Positions 46,101 through 60,641 of a stretch of DNA of 64,000 nt are shown here, one piece after another. The notes beneath the pieces were generated by a model, which saw only the letters and a list, made by a program, of their open reading frames with translations, ran no database searches and had not been told where the DNA came from. This stretch comes from Lytechinus variegatus (taxonomy: Eukaryota > Echinodermata > Echinoidea > Temnopleuroida > Toxopneustidae), in contig NC_054740.1 in NCBI RefSeq assembly GCF_018143015.1, positions 40,590,680 to 40,654,679 of the forward strand, given 5' to 3'. The stretch's first letter is position 1; each line of letters begins with the position of its first letter. A program made the translations under genes and the position numbers.

Positions 46101-49100
46101 CCTGTGCTTTTTCTGACCTTCAAAGAGAAAATTCTGTCACATAAACAACTCTCTCTTCATTTCTCAATATGACAAAATAATTGATTTCTTTCAGTGTTTA
46201 ATTTTTCTTTTTTAAAGTTTTTGTATCATAAAAGATGAGATAATAATAGTTGTCAGTTCTTATTCCTATGAAAGACGGGGGGGGGGGGGGGGGCGTTTCG
46301 TCAATATTTTCGTCCGACAAGTTGTCAGATCTGACAACTTTCCTGGATTCTGATTGGTTGAGAAGCACTGTTACTATAGTAACTGTAGGATAAAACAGGA
46401 CTTGTCTGATAAAACGTCCGACAAGTCCTTTCATGAAATGCTCCCCAGGGATTTCGATAATTCCACGTCATTCCCAATTAAATGATTTCTGCTTCGAAGA
46501 ACTATATGTGCACATGTACATGACTGCAAGCATCATAAGAAGTTGCTTGTATTTTATTGGCTGCAAAGTTATTTGTTTTGCACTTGGAGTTCAATTCATT
46601 GCACTCACTGAAACCGAAAGTCCCTTTGCCAGTATCATCATTACCCTATTACAGCTATTAGTACACTTATCATACATCTTTAATCTATTAACACCAACAA
46701 GATACTTGTATCTTCAACTTAGGGGATATCCCTTTTAATTGTTGTTAGTAAACCAGATGATAATTTTTTTTTATGAAGCCACTACGTCTTGGCAGCCATA
46801 TCCAAATAAGAATTTTGAAATAAAGTACAGGCTTTTGTTGATAAAGTGGTGATACATGTATATAGTAGTTTATGTTTTTGTATTTTCACTTATATTTTGT
46901 ATTCATGTGTTGTAAATATGTTTGTACTCTCATACCCCGAGAGGAGGTCGAAAGAGTCAATGAAATCTTACATCAATCTTAGTAAGATATTCTTTTTTAA
47001 AATTTTGATACTTAATTAATACTTTTTTTCTTAGGCCTCTCAGTGACGGGAAGACTCTGAAAGGGAAGTTTGATGAGATTTTTGCTGCTACCAGGTAAAA
47101 AAAAATAATGTAAATTCCTATTATATTTTGGCCAAAAATGTTTTTTTTTCAAACCCATAAAGTTTTAGGAGAGTTATCTTTCCTTTATTGTTGAAAGCAA
47201 TTCTTGATAATCTGTCTGAATTGATGAAAGAAGTTAAACCATAAGAGAGTAAAAAATTTCCTCTGTTATGTAAAGGTACAACAATATGCACAATATCAGA
47301 TGAAATAGGTTTTTGCATTCAGTACACAATTTGAACATTGTCAGAGAAGTTAAACGAACAGATAGCAAACCCCTTTTGTTGTTATTTCAAGTTACATCTG
47401 TACATACAATGAATAGGTGAAATTAGCTTTGCATGCACTTTGAAAATGTTAAAGTTCTTGTGCTTATCAAATTTCAAGTTGTACATATAGGCCTACTGTG
47501 GCCCTAACTGCTGATTACTCATAAGTTTTAGGAGAGTTATCTGTCCTTTATTGTTGGAAGCAATTCTTGGTAATTTGTCTGAATTGATGAAAGAAGTCAA
47601 ATCTCCATTTTAATGTAGTCAAAGAAGTTAAATGAAGAGATAGCAAAACCCCTTCTCCTGTTATTTCAAGGTACACCTGTACATACAATGAATAGATGAA
47701 ATTAGCATTTTCCTTTTAGCATTCACTTTGAAAATGTTCAAGTTCTTGTGCTTGTCAAATTTCAAGTTTACAAGTCGGCCTACTGTGGCCCTATTAGCCT
47801 CCGATTAGACTGTTGATTTTCTGGTTCAATTCTTCTCCAGGTACATCAAAGCTCTTGAAACAATTAGGAAGTTGAGAACAGAACAGGTAATAAGCATTGC
47901 ATTCTTAAACATTCACTCTTTCTGTCTATTGTCTCTGCATCTTTGTCTCTGAGTTAAAACAAAATGGCTTTGTCTCTGTCTCTTGATCTCTTTCTCTCTT
48001 TTTCTGTCTTTGTCTCTTGTCCATATGGTTTATCTTTCCCCATGCATGCACCTCAAATATATATCACTCATATGTGAATCAATCAGTTCCATTACATTTG
48101 CTCTGGTGATAATTGGTCCACTCTAAATTCCACACACTAATAGTTTTCTCTACCCTAAACCTAGCATAAAACCCTAATTCAACCCCAACCCTAACCCTAC
48201 ATCCTGGAGCAACTCTTGCAGGAGCAGTTGTTGTGTCACCATATCAATCATCTTCTTGCCACAAATTTGCAGCCACTTCAAAATATTCTCACTGTTTTGA
48301 GTAATGTTGAAACACTAGTCTTGTAGAATAGCATGTGGCATGCACTCAAAGATTCCTTCATCCCAGAGATAACCCATGTTGATTTTCGCAAAATACATAT
48401 CAAAATGTCTCTACTCCCAAATTAAAAAGAATGTTCTCTTTTTTTGTCATTTTTGTCTCGCCTGCATAGCAGAGCGAGACTGAAGGCTTCGCTTTTCTGA
48501 TGGCGGAGTCATCAACATTGAAATGTTAACCAAGGTTAAATTTTTTAAATGTCATCATAAAGTATATGGACCTAGTTAATGAAACTTTGACATAAGGGTA
48601 ATGAAGTATTACTGAACATCCTGCCTGCGTTTCGGGTCACATTACCAAGGTCAAACATCATTTAGGGTCAATGAACTTACTGTAGACCATGTTGGGGAAA
48701 TCACTATCGAAATCTTAACCAAGGTTTAGTTTTTGGATTGTCATCATAACTTTGAAATTTTATGGATCTAGTTCATGTAACTTGGACAGTAGAGCAACCA
48801 TGTATCCCTGAATATTTATGTGCGAGTTTCAGGTCACATGACCAAGGTCAATAGGGTCAATGAACTTTGGCCATGTTAGGGTTATTTGAGGAATTGTCAT
48901 AACTTTGATATTTTATGGATATATTTCATGAAACTTGGACATAAGAGCAACCATGTATCCCTGAATATCACGTGCAAGTTTCAGGTTAAATGGCCAAGGT
49001 CAAAGGTCACTTAGGGTCAATGAACTTTGGCCATGTTGGGTTATTTGAGGAATTGTCATCATAACTTTGAAATTTTAGGGATATAGTTCATGAAACTGGG

Positions 49101-52100
49101 ACATAAGAGCAACCATGTATCCATGAATATCACTTGCGAGTTTCAGGTCACATGACCAAGGTCAAAGGTAATTTAGGGTCAACAAACTTTGGTAATGCTG
49201 GGGGTATTTGTGGAATTGTCATAACTTTAAAAGTCTATGGGTCTAGTTCATGAAACTTGGTGATAAGAGCAGCAGTGTACCCCTGAATACCCTGTATGCA
49301 TTACAGGAACATGGCCAAGATCAAAGGTCATTTAAAGGTCAATGAACTCTTGCCGTGTTGGGAGTGTGTGTTGAATTGGCATCATAACTAAGGAAGTTTA
49401 TGGATCTAGATCATGAAACATCGACATAAGGATAATCAAGTATGAATGATTGTATTGCACATGTCTTAGGTCACATGATCATGGTCAAAGGTCATTTTGG
49501 GTCAATGGGCATAATATCTTATCATATTTGTGTTTTCTTCTGTGAATAATATTTATTAGCTATTTTTAAAGGATGCACTGCTGTTATATCGCATTGCGTA
49601 ATGCAGGCGTGACTGCCAGAGGCATTCCACTTGTTATTTATTTGCAATTATATTTTTTTAATTCATCAATCAGTTTTTATGTTTCAATTGCTGATATTTT
49701 ACTTTATTTGTCATATTAAAATGATTTGTCACTTATCAGTAACAATTTGTAGTCCTCTTATTCGTTCCATTAATGTGAAACTGTTGCATTGTCATCCTTT
49801 TAATTTTCAATTGATTATTTGCTCTTGCTTTGGATTTGTATGTATACTAGCCACTCTGTTTTCCTATATTTTATTCAGAATAGTCAAATTCGGGAGTACA
49901 TCGCAGAGACAAGACATCTTAAAGACTGGAGGGAAAAAGCAAAACAGGTTAGTCAGCAATTCCAGTTTGCTCTTCTTTTTTTAGAATGATGAAATTGAAT
50001 TTGAATAACAATTACATTAAAATTAAATTTTAAAAAATTCTCACCTTTGGGGAATGTGATTGTTTGGAGAGAATATTGCACCTACTATTTACTGAGATTT
50101 TGTTTTTTATGCACTAGTTTAGTGTACATGTATGGTGTAAAAACTTGTTGCAGAAGTTGTTTCACATTGAGAGTGCAGAGGTCAAAGGTCACAGCTTATT
50201 TTGTTTTCAAATTGGTTTCCAAACAATTGAGTGTGCCAGTGATTTTAGTTTCTCTTGGTGTTTACTGCACATGCAGATGACACTAATATAAGTGAAAAAA
50301 GGGGTAAAAAGATGTTAACCATTTGTTATGACTAAGTTTTTAAAATGCTGAACAAAGAAATATGAATAGCTGAACTGAGTGTGGAAAGTAAGGGCACCAT
50401 TGTCATATTGGCCCATCTAATTCCTAGTTTAATAGTGATAATATTGATGATAAAAAAGCGCATTATGATAATAATCCATGCAATGTTAATACAATGAAAT
50501 GCATTGCACTTATCCTAGCCTACTTTAACTGCTCATGTTTTGAGAAGTCGAATAATATGTCCATTTATATAATGCAGTCACTATTTGCATTTACTCAAGT
50601 GCAATTTGATACTTGGTATCATACACCATAAAATAAACATGATAACAATAGACATGTTTAGTAATAATTATTTATGGATTTTTGTTCATATATTTTTTTA
50701 TATAAAGCTATCCAGAGACTTGGATGACAAGAAGGCTAGATTAGCAGCAGCTGAAGAATCGGTCACTAAAATCAACGGTCAGTTGAGACCCGTTGAGGTA
50801 ATGTAATCTTATTCTTCCCCTAGTATGCATGCATATTGGTAGCAAGTGGGTTGCATGCTTTGCTTTTTTATCGATCTCTTGTCCAGGCATCTGAGGGCGA
50901 GTAGAAGGAGATAAGCGTCATATCGGTCTGCACAGCAACAATATTTCATAATGTTAATGAAGATAAGACTGCACTGGGCATGCGTTCCCAGGCTTCTGCC
51001 CTTATGTTAACATAACATTGGCAAAACTCTGAGCTCCTTATCTAAACATGACACAAAAGATGATTTTTGTTCTCGATGTCTGATTGGTTTGAAATAACGA
51101 TATTGACTGGCTCATCTTTTTGGGAACATCAAATTTATTGCCCTTAAAAAACCCATAATTTCTATAAACTTGGGTCAATATGACTCAGTTATAGGCAATA
51201 TATTTGATGTTCGCCTCAAGGCCAGTCAGTCAATATATTACTTTGAGACAATAACATTCGTTTTATCTTTCTAGATATTTGCTTGGTGTCATACAATGTT
51301 GCTGTCTAATTTATTATATAGGGACAGTGATTTTCCGTTTCAAAATATTGCCTTTTCTGTTTCAGAAAATCTCAAATTCTGCTTCAGCTTGTCAGAAAAC
51401 GGAAATTCCGTTTCCCCATAGACTTTGTACACACAGAAAAGTGACAATTCCGTTAACACATTGAATAGCAAATATCACAACGCGTACGCTCGCACTGGTC
51501 AAAATTTTTATCTGCCTGTACCAACAACACAACAGAATCAGTTCTAATCGGATCTATGCAGGTGCATTAAATGATATTTCAAACACATTTAGCATGCATA
51601 CATCCTCGCCTTTCACATTATTAGAATTATTTTACGGTGAAATTAAATTTCATCGATAATTTGGGGTTTTTTTTGGACATCGTTATCACCAGTCAACGAC
51701 TTTCGCCAATCCGCCATCTTGGATTTTAAGACCATGATATCGTGCTGTTACATCTTCAAACGTATAGTGCAGCAACACAGGACTGTGTTGTTGGAGCATG
51801 TGTGCATGTAAGCTCAACCCGGCTGGCCGGGTACCGGTACGGTATACAGGGTATAATCGAGTGCAGTCACGATGTGTGAATTGCTATGATTGTAGCGAAG
51901 TGAGATCGTGTTTTCTGGGGTTTTGCGGCCATTTAATATTCTCATTTTGTTGTGATTTTGGACTAATTTCTGTTGCTATTCTGTGTATTTTGAGGGAAAA
52001 TACGTTTTCCCTGATTTTCCGTTTGAAATGCCACTTTCCTGTTCGAAAAGGCCCTTTCTGTGATTTCCGTCCATTTTACGCGATTGCGGAAAATCACTGT

Positions 52101-55100
52101 CCCTAATTATACATTACCCATTTAAAGAAAAAAAGGAGTGCAATATTACAATGTTCAACTCTGCAACGCCATTACCCCTATGCCAATGTGCGAAATAGAC
52201 AACACGCACAATAAGCTCTACAGTGCAACACGCAATGATGAATATGACATCATAAAGAGTTACATGTAAGTCCCATCAATCAAGGACTGAAATGATTTCT
52301 ATTTCAATTTTTTGTTTAAACTATTAAAATGCTTTGCTGTTGTCATGGAAAATGTTGTATGTATGATAATAATTGATTTTTTTTGTGGTATATCAGATAT
52401 ATTCACCAGCATGAATACTGCACTTATCTTCAACTTGTGCAATATTCCTACTGATGCATGTGATATATTTGGTATCCCATTCTGAGCCATCCAATATATT
52501 TTAACTATATTCTTGCCTCTCCTTGTTGTAGGAACAATATGATGATCTGGTCAGAAAGTCCCACCAGATTACTAAGCTGGCTAATGAAGTTGGTAAGAGA
52601 ATGATAATAATAATAATAATAATAATAATGATAATAAATAATAAATGATAATAATAGATGTTTACATAGTGTCTATACCTAGAAATATTCTATTCTGAGG
52701 CCCACAAGAAAATAAAAAGAATAACAGATTTTGAATGAGTGTCATTGTACGAAGAATCCTTCACGAACTCCATGATTGGCCTTTCATAACTGACCACGAA
52801 AATCGTTCAACTGATTAATAAAATTGCCTTAACTGCTCTAATAGGAACTAGTATGATCTTATGCGATCTGATACGATTACTTCACGATTAAGACCAACCA
52901 TTTAAATGGTGGCGCAAATCATGACGGTGGAAACTAAGTTTTAATATTTCCCATTTAGCGCCGTAGAAAAGGACTGATCCCTTTTGAAAAGTGGCCTTAC
53001 CCTGAAGATTTTAATATTTAGTTGCTGAGGTGTTGTTAATCAGTGAATGAAACAGAATAACATTAATTGCATTCATGTGAGTATTGTAACCAAGTATTTT
53101 GTCATTGAAAATATTTCTGGATATTTATTAATAGCTAATTTAGACCATGATTTATCATACATTTTAAAGTTATAAAGAAATATATTAAAAATGATTTTGG
53201 TCGAAATTTTGTATTTGAAAATGGTATGCAGATGTAAAATTAATATTTGTTCACAGCTAATTTATATCATTATTCAGTATTGGTTTTGATGTTGAAGCAT
53301 ATTAAAAATGATTTTGGAAAAAAAAATGTAAAGTTTTATGGAAAATGGTTTACAGATGCACAAAACAAAGAAAAGTATGTCCTTGTTTTTTTTTTTTCAA
53401 AGTCTAGGTAGGCAGGACAACAAGAATTTCAAAATGTGTTTGTTGTCCCCAAGAATGATATCAAAAAATTTCTTAATATCTAATTTGTCATGTGAAACCA
53501 CTTAAAACTTACGTAAAATTCATTTAAACTGCAAAAAACAGCAATTTCATAGCACCAACATGGGTCGAAAAAGTCATAGACATCGCGGGTCCCTGTTAAT
53601 GCACTGTCCTTACTATCGATAGTTTAAACGATCACGATGTGCTCGCTAAATGCGCGCGCCCGTCGGCGTCTGCTAGCCGTCCTCTGCTGTGACTCTCAAT
53701 TAGCCCCGCATGTGCGATTTTTAGTCAGATCGTCCCATATGCTGTTTTTCATGTTAGTACATAGATGCGTGCGCGTTTTTTGCGGACGCAAATCATGTAC
53801 CCATCTCCGTCGTCTGCTACGGCTCTCTATATCAGTCCCAACTTGTGAAATGTGTTTTCTGGTGTATTTTCATTTGGTCTACATGCAATTTGCCCACTTG
53901 TCATTTGGTCTAATGCCAAATGGGCTAAACCCATTTGGTCTACTAAATTGCCATTTGGTCTACACTTGGTCTAATTCTCATTTAGTGAAATGTCCAGTTG
54001 GTCTAATTTCAGCATAACCTACATAATTGTATATTTTTTTACTTTGTCAAATACTGGTACATAAAATTGGCTTTATATCATGCAGTTCCACATTGTAAAT
54101 ATGTATATTCATTTGGTTCACATGCAATTTGCCCACTTCTCATTTAGTCTAATGCCGAATGGGCTTAACCCATTTGGTCTACACTTGGTCTAATTCTCAT
54201 TTTGTGAAATGTCCAGTTGGTCTTATTTCAGCACATCCTAGGCTACTTAATTATATTTTTTTAACTTATATACATATATTTTAGTCTTTATATATATACC
54301 AAATGGGCTTTACCCATTTGGTTTTAAAAAAATTCTAATTGCCATTTGGTCTACACTTTGTCTAATTTACATTTGGTCTACACTACACTTGATCTATTTT
54401 TAAGTCCAGTCCAGGGTCTAATTTCAACATGACCTACATCATTATGATTTTATACTTTGTGAAATATATATTTTTTTCTTTATATAATTTCATTTCACCT
54501 TATAGTTTTAGCAGTGGTTTCCAAATAAATAATACTTGAACAGTGGCATAATCATGATAATGGAGCCAAAAGTTTTGAAAGATGTATCGGGTAAATTTAT
54601 AAAGTTGTAAGCAGAAGCAAACAACAAAAATATGTTGAAGCGGGGGGGGGGGGGGGGGGGCGGTGTTAATTAATTTCCTTTTATTTTCCAATGCCAGATC
54701 AATCTTTGTTTTTGCTTGCTAAATTTTTTAAAAATGATATGTTCTGTTCTCTCTACAATTTTTACTAATGATCCTTTTTTTACTTATTTTTTTTCAGACA
54801 CATTCGCACCCGAACCGACTCTACAAGGGAAGAGAAGGAATTATTGAACCCCTTGAGAATATACAGGTCAAGGGCTGTAATAGTATACAGGGGCACTTCC
54901 TGGGAGTTTAATTTCATTTTAATTATGTGTTTTCAGGATTTTTTTTTAGGATATCTAACATTGCAGTGAAAATTATTGCCCCTGCTGATAGTTTTTCAGC
55001 TGTGCATGCCCCTCCTTAATTTCAGTGAATAAGGTGTGGCACTGCCCTCTTTGATTCATTTTGAATTTTAATGGGCTCCAAAATGCAGTAATTTATAAAT

Positions 55101-58100
55101 GATAGCATAATCTTATTTTGATAAAGCATTTTACTTAACGGGGGGGGGGGGGGGTGAATTTGACTACTAAACCAGCCCCCCCATGTCAAGGATTAAATTT
55201 TTGGAAAAAAATGCATATATAAAATAGATATAGTTATTGCATATCAGAATATTTTTTCTTGATGTTTTCTCAATAACTCTAAGCTGTTATTGATGAATTC
55301 TTTCTTGAAACAAAAATAAGCAATTTATCCAAACATGTCAGTTTCATTTTGTAGACATATGCATTGAATTTACCAATTCAGAATATAAGGTATGCAATCT
55401 TTCATAAATGTTGATTTTTATCACTGGTGGATCTGGGGGAGGGCACATCTAGCTCAACCCCCCCCCCCCCCCTTTGAGAGCTACTGTCAAGATGTAATGA
55501 AAATATGCACTTTTCATCAAAGAATGCCCCCCCCCCCCCCCGTAAGGCCCTTTTTTGCTTGACAAATTTTCATCCTGAAAATGTGCCCCCCCCCCCGGAT
55601 AAATCCTGGATCCACCACCCCTGGTTTTGATTAAGTTTACATGTATTTTCATTTTGAAAAAAAAAAATCATAGAGATTTATAAACAGCATGATTTACACT
55701 GAGCATTTCATACACTTTGTGCAGAAGAAATATTATCTTGAGAAATTTGGTTATTAAGTTATGGAAGATATCTTTTGGAAATGAAATTACTTTATTGCAG
55801 TTATGTCTTACATTGTATTGTCATTTTACTTGATAGAAATTCATTACTTTTTATAACCATGACAGTGTTATAAATTCATATTTGCTAAATTGTAATAATC
55901 ATTTTGATGTTCCTTCATCTTCATGAAAGTATGAATTCTAGTCATCTGCTTCAGTCTGCCCAATGAAATGGTTACAAAGGGCCTAAGCATCCCTTGTCAT
56001 TTTTCAATAATTAGTTAAGTCAGTAGTCAAGTAAGGGGTCAGACAGTTTGGCTGTATTATATTTGTTTGTATTACTAGTGTCAATTTACTAAACTTTTTC
56101 TGCTTGTGATTGAACCACCAAATTGCCAGATAGTACCATTTTGTTGGGCAGACATTAATATTGACTAGAGGACTTACTTTCCAAACCAACCTAAAGATAA
56201 TATGATACTTCATGTATTACAGGGGTATATTGCCTCCATTCCATTGTTGGGATGTATGCTATGGGCTGGGTAATGTCATCTAACTTGTCCTGGAATAATC
56301 ATTCTCTATAACAAGTTCACAGACAAACGGAGATTCAATTTCTGCAACTCTCAGTTGAATATCAACATTCCTGGCATTGGTGGGGGAAGCCAAAAATTTT
56401 AGGGGGGAACCGCCAAAATCTTTTGACCCCCCCCAAAAAAAAAAGATAGTGACCATATAATATCTTGGGGGGGGACACAGGAAACAAAATTGAAAATTGA
56501 CAAGCCAAAAAAAATTAAAAAATAAGGTTATCAACAAAAAATTGAGGGGGATGGAATCGTCCCCTCCCCACCTCAAATTTAGGGGGATACTTCCCCCCCC
56601 CACTTCCGCCGCCTATGATTCCTGGTGCTTGGAGATCTGTGAAAGGCATGCTATAACATCCACTTAAATTCCATTTCCTTTCATGTTTTTTCCTCTTCTT
56701 AGTGAGCATCTCCAAGTGTTCATATTTTTTTCAGTGTCCTTTTTTAGATTTATCAAACTCAGTTTTATTACCTGATAAAATTCTATCCCAAGAATTGAAC
56801 ACTTTGATCAAATTTGGAAGTTCAACTTAATGTTAAAGGAGAATGAAACCATTGGAACAAGATAGCTTGTGTGAAAACAGAAAAATCAAAGAAAGAGATC
56901 AACAAAAGTTTGAGAAAAATCGGACAAATAATGAGAAAGTTATGAGCATTTGAATATTGCGATCACTATTGCTATGGAGATAGCAAATTGGCAAAGCGAC
57001 AAAGATGTGTGATGTCACTTGTGAACAACTCTCCCCATTACTTTAGTATATATTTTACTTGAATTGCCTCTTTTATCACATCTATCCATAGATCATGTGT
57101 TCTTTCTACACGAGGGCATGTAATACATATTTTTTAAGAATACATCATGGATAGTTTAAGATGGATAGATAAGAGTTTGTATCATCATAAGAAAAAGCAA
57201 AAAGAGATATTTTGAGGGTATTTTATAGTCCACCAAAGGGAAAGTTGTTCATCAGTGACATCACACATCCTTGTCGCATTGCCAATGGGAGGATATCCAT
57301 AGCATTAGTGATTGCAATATTCAAATGCTCATATCTTTCTCATTATTTGTCTGATTTTTCTCAAAGATTCTTTATTCTTATTCTTTGATTTTTCTGTTTC
57401 TACACAAGCCTATTTGTTCCAAAGGTTTCATTCCCCTTTAAATAAACTGACAATATATAACTGAAAATATATAATAAAAGGCAAAATAATAATTATGAGA
57501 AAAATAATAAAGAAAAACAGTTACTCAAATCAAATTCACTCAAAACCATACACTAATGTACTCTCCTCAAAAATCAGTTCTCACTTTGAGGTATTGATCA
57601 TTCATTCAGTCAATAAAATAATAAAAACAGAGACAGGAGGTCCTCCTCAAAATAAACACAAACACAGTGTCTCACATACACACTACACATTAAGAGTAAA
57701 ATCAGTTTGTATCTTTCGTGGGATTTGTTTTTATGTAAATCTGGATTCTTCTTGTTAGTAGGGCCTTAGGTCACTCTGACTTGAACTTAAAACTTCCAAT
57801 CTCAAGAAGGCAAGATATCTCAGTAGATAGTCATTGTCAAGATGTTTAGGAGTTCAATCTGGTGGTGAGGTTATTCATGATGGCATCTGATATTCTGGCA
57901 GAAAGAATGAGAAATAAAAAAGTGCATAAATACAATTATTTATTTTTTCAATGCAAATTAAATTAACGAGTCATTCAAGATAGTGTGTATTTTTTAGGGG
58001 GGGGGGGGGGGGGGTGATGGCATGACAAGTTTTTAGTCCTTGAAATTATTTTTATCTTCATTTTTTTCCACTTTGTATTACCATTTATTCAAAAATTGCA

Positions 58101-60609
58101 ATAAACATATTAATAAATGAGTTTTAATCTAGTTGGCAAAAGAAAAACCAGTGGCGGCGGCAGTGCAAAGAAAAGGCCAGTAAAAGGCAGTAAAGCACTG
58201 TGTCTGAGTGACTGACACCACGGCACCGACAGTGAGGTGAATGTTCATTTTCCAGTGCATGCACATTATTGCCCCATCATATTCACTCGTTTTCAGAAAA
58301 TATTTAGTTATTCCTCATATGACCATGATTATCTCCTTCATGTCATTACTCTGGTGTTTATTCATGATTTTAAATTCAGGAAATCATTTAGCAAACAAAG
58401 AAAACAAAGCATTTCTTGACTGTGATTCCGTGTGATTCAAGTTCTATTTCATTTCTGTGTATCACACGTACGCACGTACGTGACGTAATCTTGATCTCTA
58501 ATCTGCTAATTGTTATGTTAATTAATCATCCCGTGCGCGCGATCAAAATGGCTCGAAATTCGACCAAATTCAAGGGCAGCTCAGCTTGTAAACCTCACTG
58601 AGAAGGGCTTCCACAGCCCTTGCGATTCCCCGCGCTGCAATTTAACTGCAAGACACAGAAAGGAAATCAATTCAAGTTTCACAATCAACGGAAAATCCAG
58701 AACCCTTCGAGACCCATTTTGCAAGAAATACAACTAAATAAGGTAAGAATTGAGAGCAACTCACGACACTTTTGACTTACCGACACTTTCATGGTTATTT
58801 TTGGAAGATTTCATGGAATTTGGGGCACGAAAATGACTTCGGTAGCTCGCGAAAGTCCTATGCATTACGATGACATATTTTTCATCGCACGGGAGGACAA
58901 TCACAAAGAGAAAATATCATATTCATCCGCGCTGACAGGGGCTTAATTTTGACGATATCGCATCGCTATGCGATTTCACCCATTGACAAGCGGACGAAAC
59001 TTACGTACAAATTTTGAGCACTTCCGCGACAGCGCCATCTAGTGACTACGGCCGTGCCTAGTCTAGGTGTTATATTTTTCACCATCTATATCAATTTTTC
59101 GCAATTGGAAAATTAAAGAGATTGGTGGTTTAGTACAAAGCATTTATAACTAGTAACAAGATTATTATTATTATTATGGAGTTCACTGATATGAATTGTG
59201 AACAGCCACCCCAAAACAACAATAAGTCGCCAGGAAAGGTTCTCTGTAAAAAGCAGGGAACAAAGTAGCTTGGTCTTCGAAGAGCCAAAAATAACAAATT
59301 AGCTTGTTTATTAGAAGAATAACTCTTCTTTTATATGCTGTTGAATTTTTAAGTTGTAAAGTTGTTAAATAAAACAATATACAAGAGTTTCTTTGCCACA
59401 AGCTTTTCTTGACTGTTTTTGCAGACTGCGTGGAAGTTTTAAGAATTTGTTTCTTCTTTGTGAAGTTGACAGTTTCTACAGTCAATCCAGTACTTGAGGA
59501 GGTTATTGTTGATCAATTTCGACAAGTTATATATCATTTTAAAGCTTAGGGTGTGCTTATTCAAACTCAATGAAAAATCTGAAAATTCATTTAGGGGGAC
59601 TTACATGTACTCGCTGTTAGTTTTAGGGTGGCTAATCATAATTTTTCCCTTAATTTTTTTTTTCACTTTCTTTGTCTGACCAGCCAAGTACCAAGGAGAG
59701 AAAGACCAGCTGATAAAGAGCATGAGGAATGTAGAAGGGCGTCTTGAAAACATCTTCCAAGGTAACCATGGAAACATGTTCTGTTGTTTTGACTTATTGC
59801 CATGAAGTCACGTTGAGAACTGGGTTCCGCAGCACAGGGTTTAGCGATTCATTGTATGTGTGATTTTGTGTGATTAATTGTACTTATATGGGGGCATCAT
59901 GGTCTAGTGGTTACAACTCGCGTCTTTCAATCAGAGCGACTTAGGTTTGAACCCCAACCATGGCGTGTTTTCCTTCAGCAAGTATTTGATCCATGTTGTA
60001 CTGCACTCAACCCAGTTGAGGTGAATGGGTACCTGGCAGGATTAATTCCTTGAACGGACCAAGCGCCTTTATCAGCTGGAGCCAGGGTAATATACATGTA
60101 TAGTGCTCCATTGAATAGGCAACTAGATAATCAGGACCTCATTAAAGAGAAATACCAGTAGTTGCAGTAAACACTGATTTCATGAGAAAGTCTGTAAAAC
60201 CAGGCTTAATTGTCAGTATATCATCGAGGATCTAGATCTGGTACAGTTACATAAACTGAACTTTGTGAAATCTTGAAATCTACGCTGAAAAACGTTCACA
60301 CTGAAGATCACCAACACAGAAAGGCACACGTGGGACAGTGTATAATTATTGCTGGAATAAAGACCCGACAGAAGTGACAGAATCCGTGCTTATTTTGCTT
60401 ATTTCTCAGCAATTACACAATTTCTTCCAGAATCCTTTGGCACATATTTTTTATTCATACAAACAAACACTTGGGTGGTAATTATATTAGATTCTGTAAA
60501 AAGTCTATTTGAGATCGTTACCAAAACTGGAATTTATCTTTAATGCTATATATGCAATCAATTGTAAAAAGTTCTATAATTGCTGAGCTTTCCATAAATT
60601 ATTGCTTGC

Positions 60610-60641
<32 letters not shown>

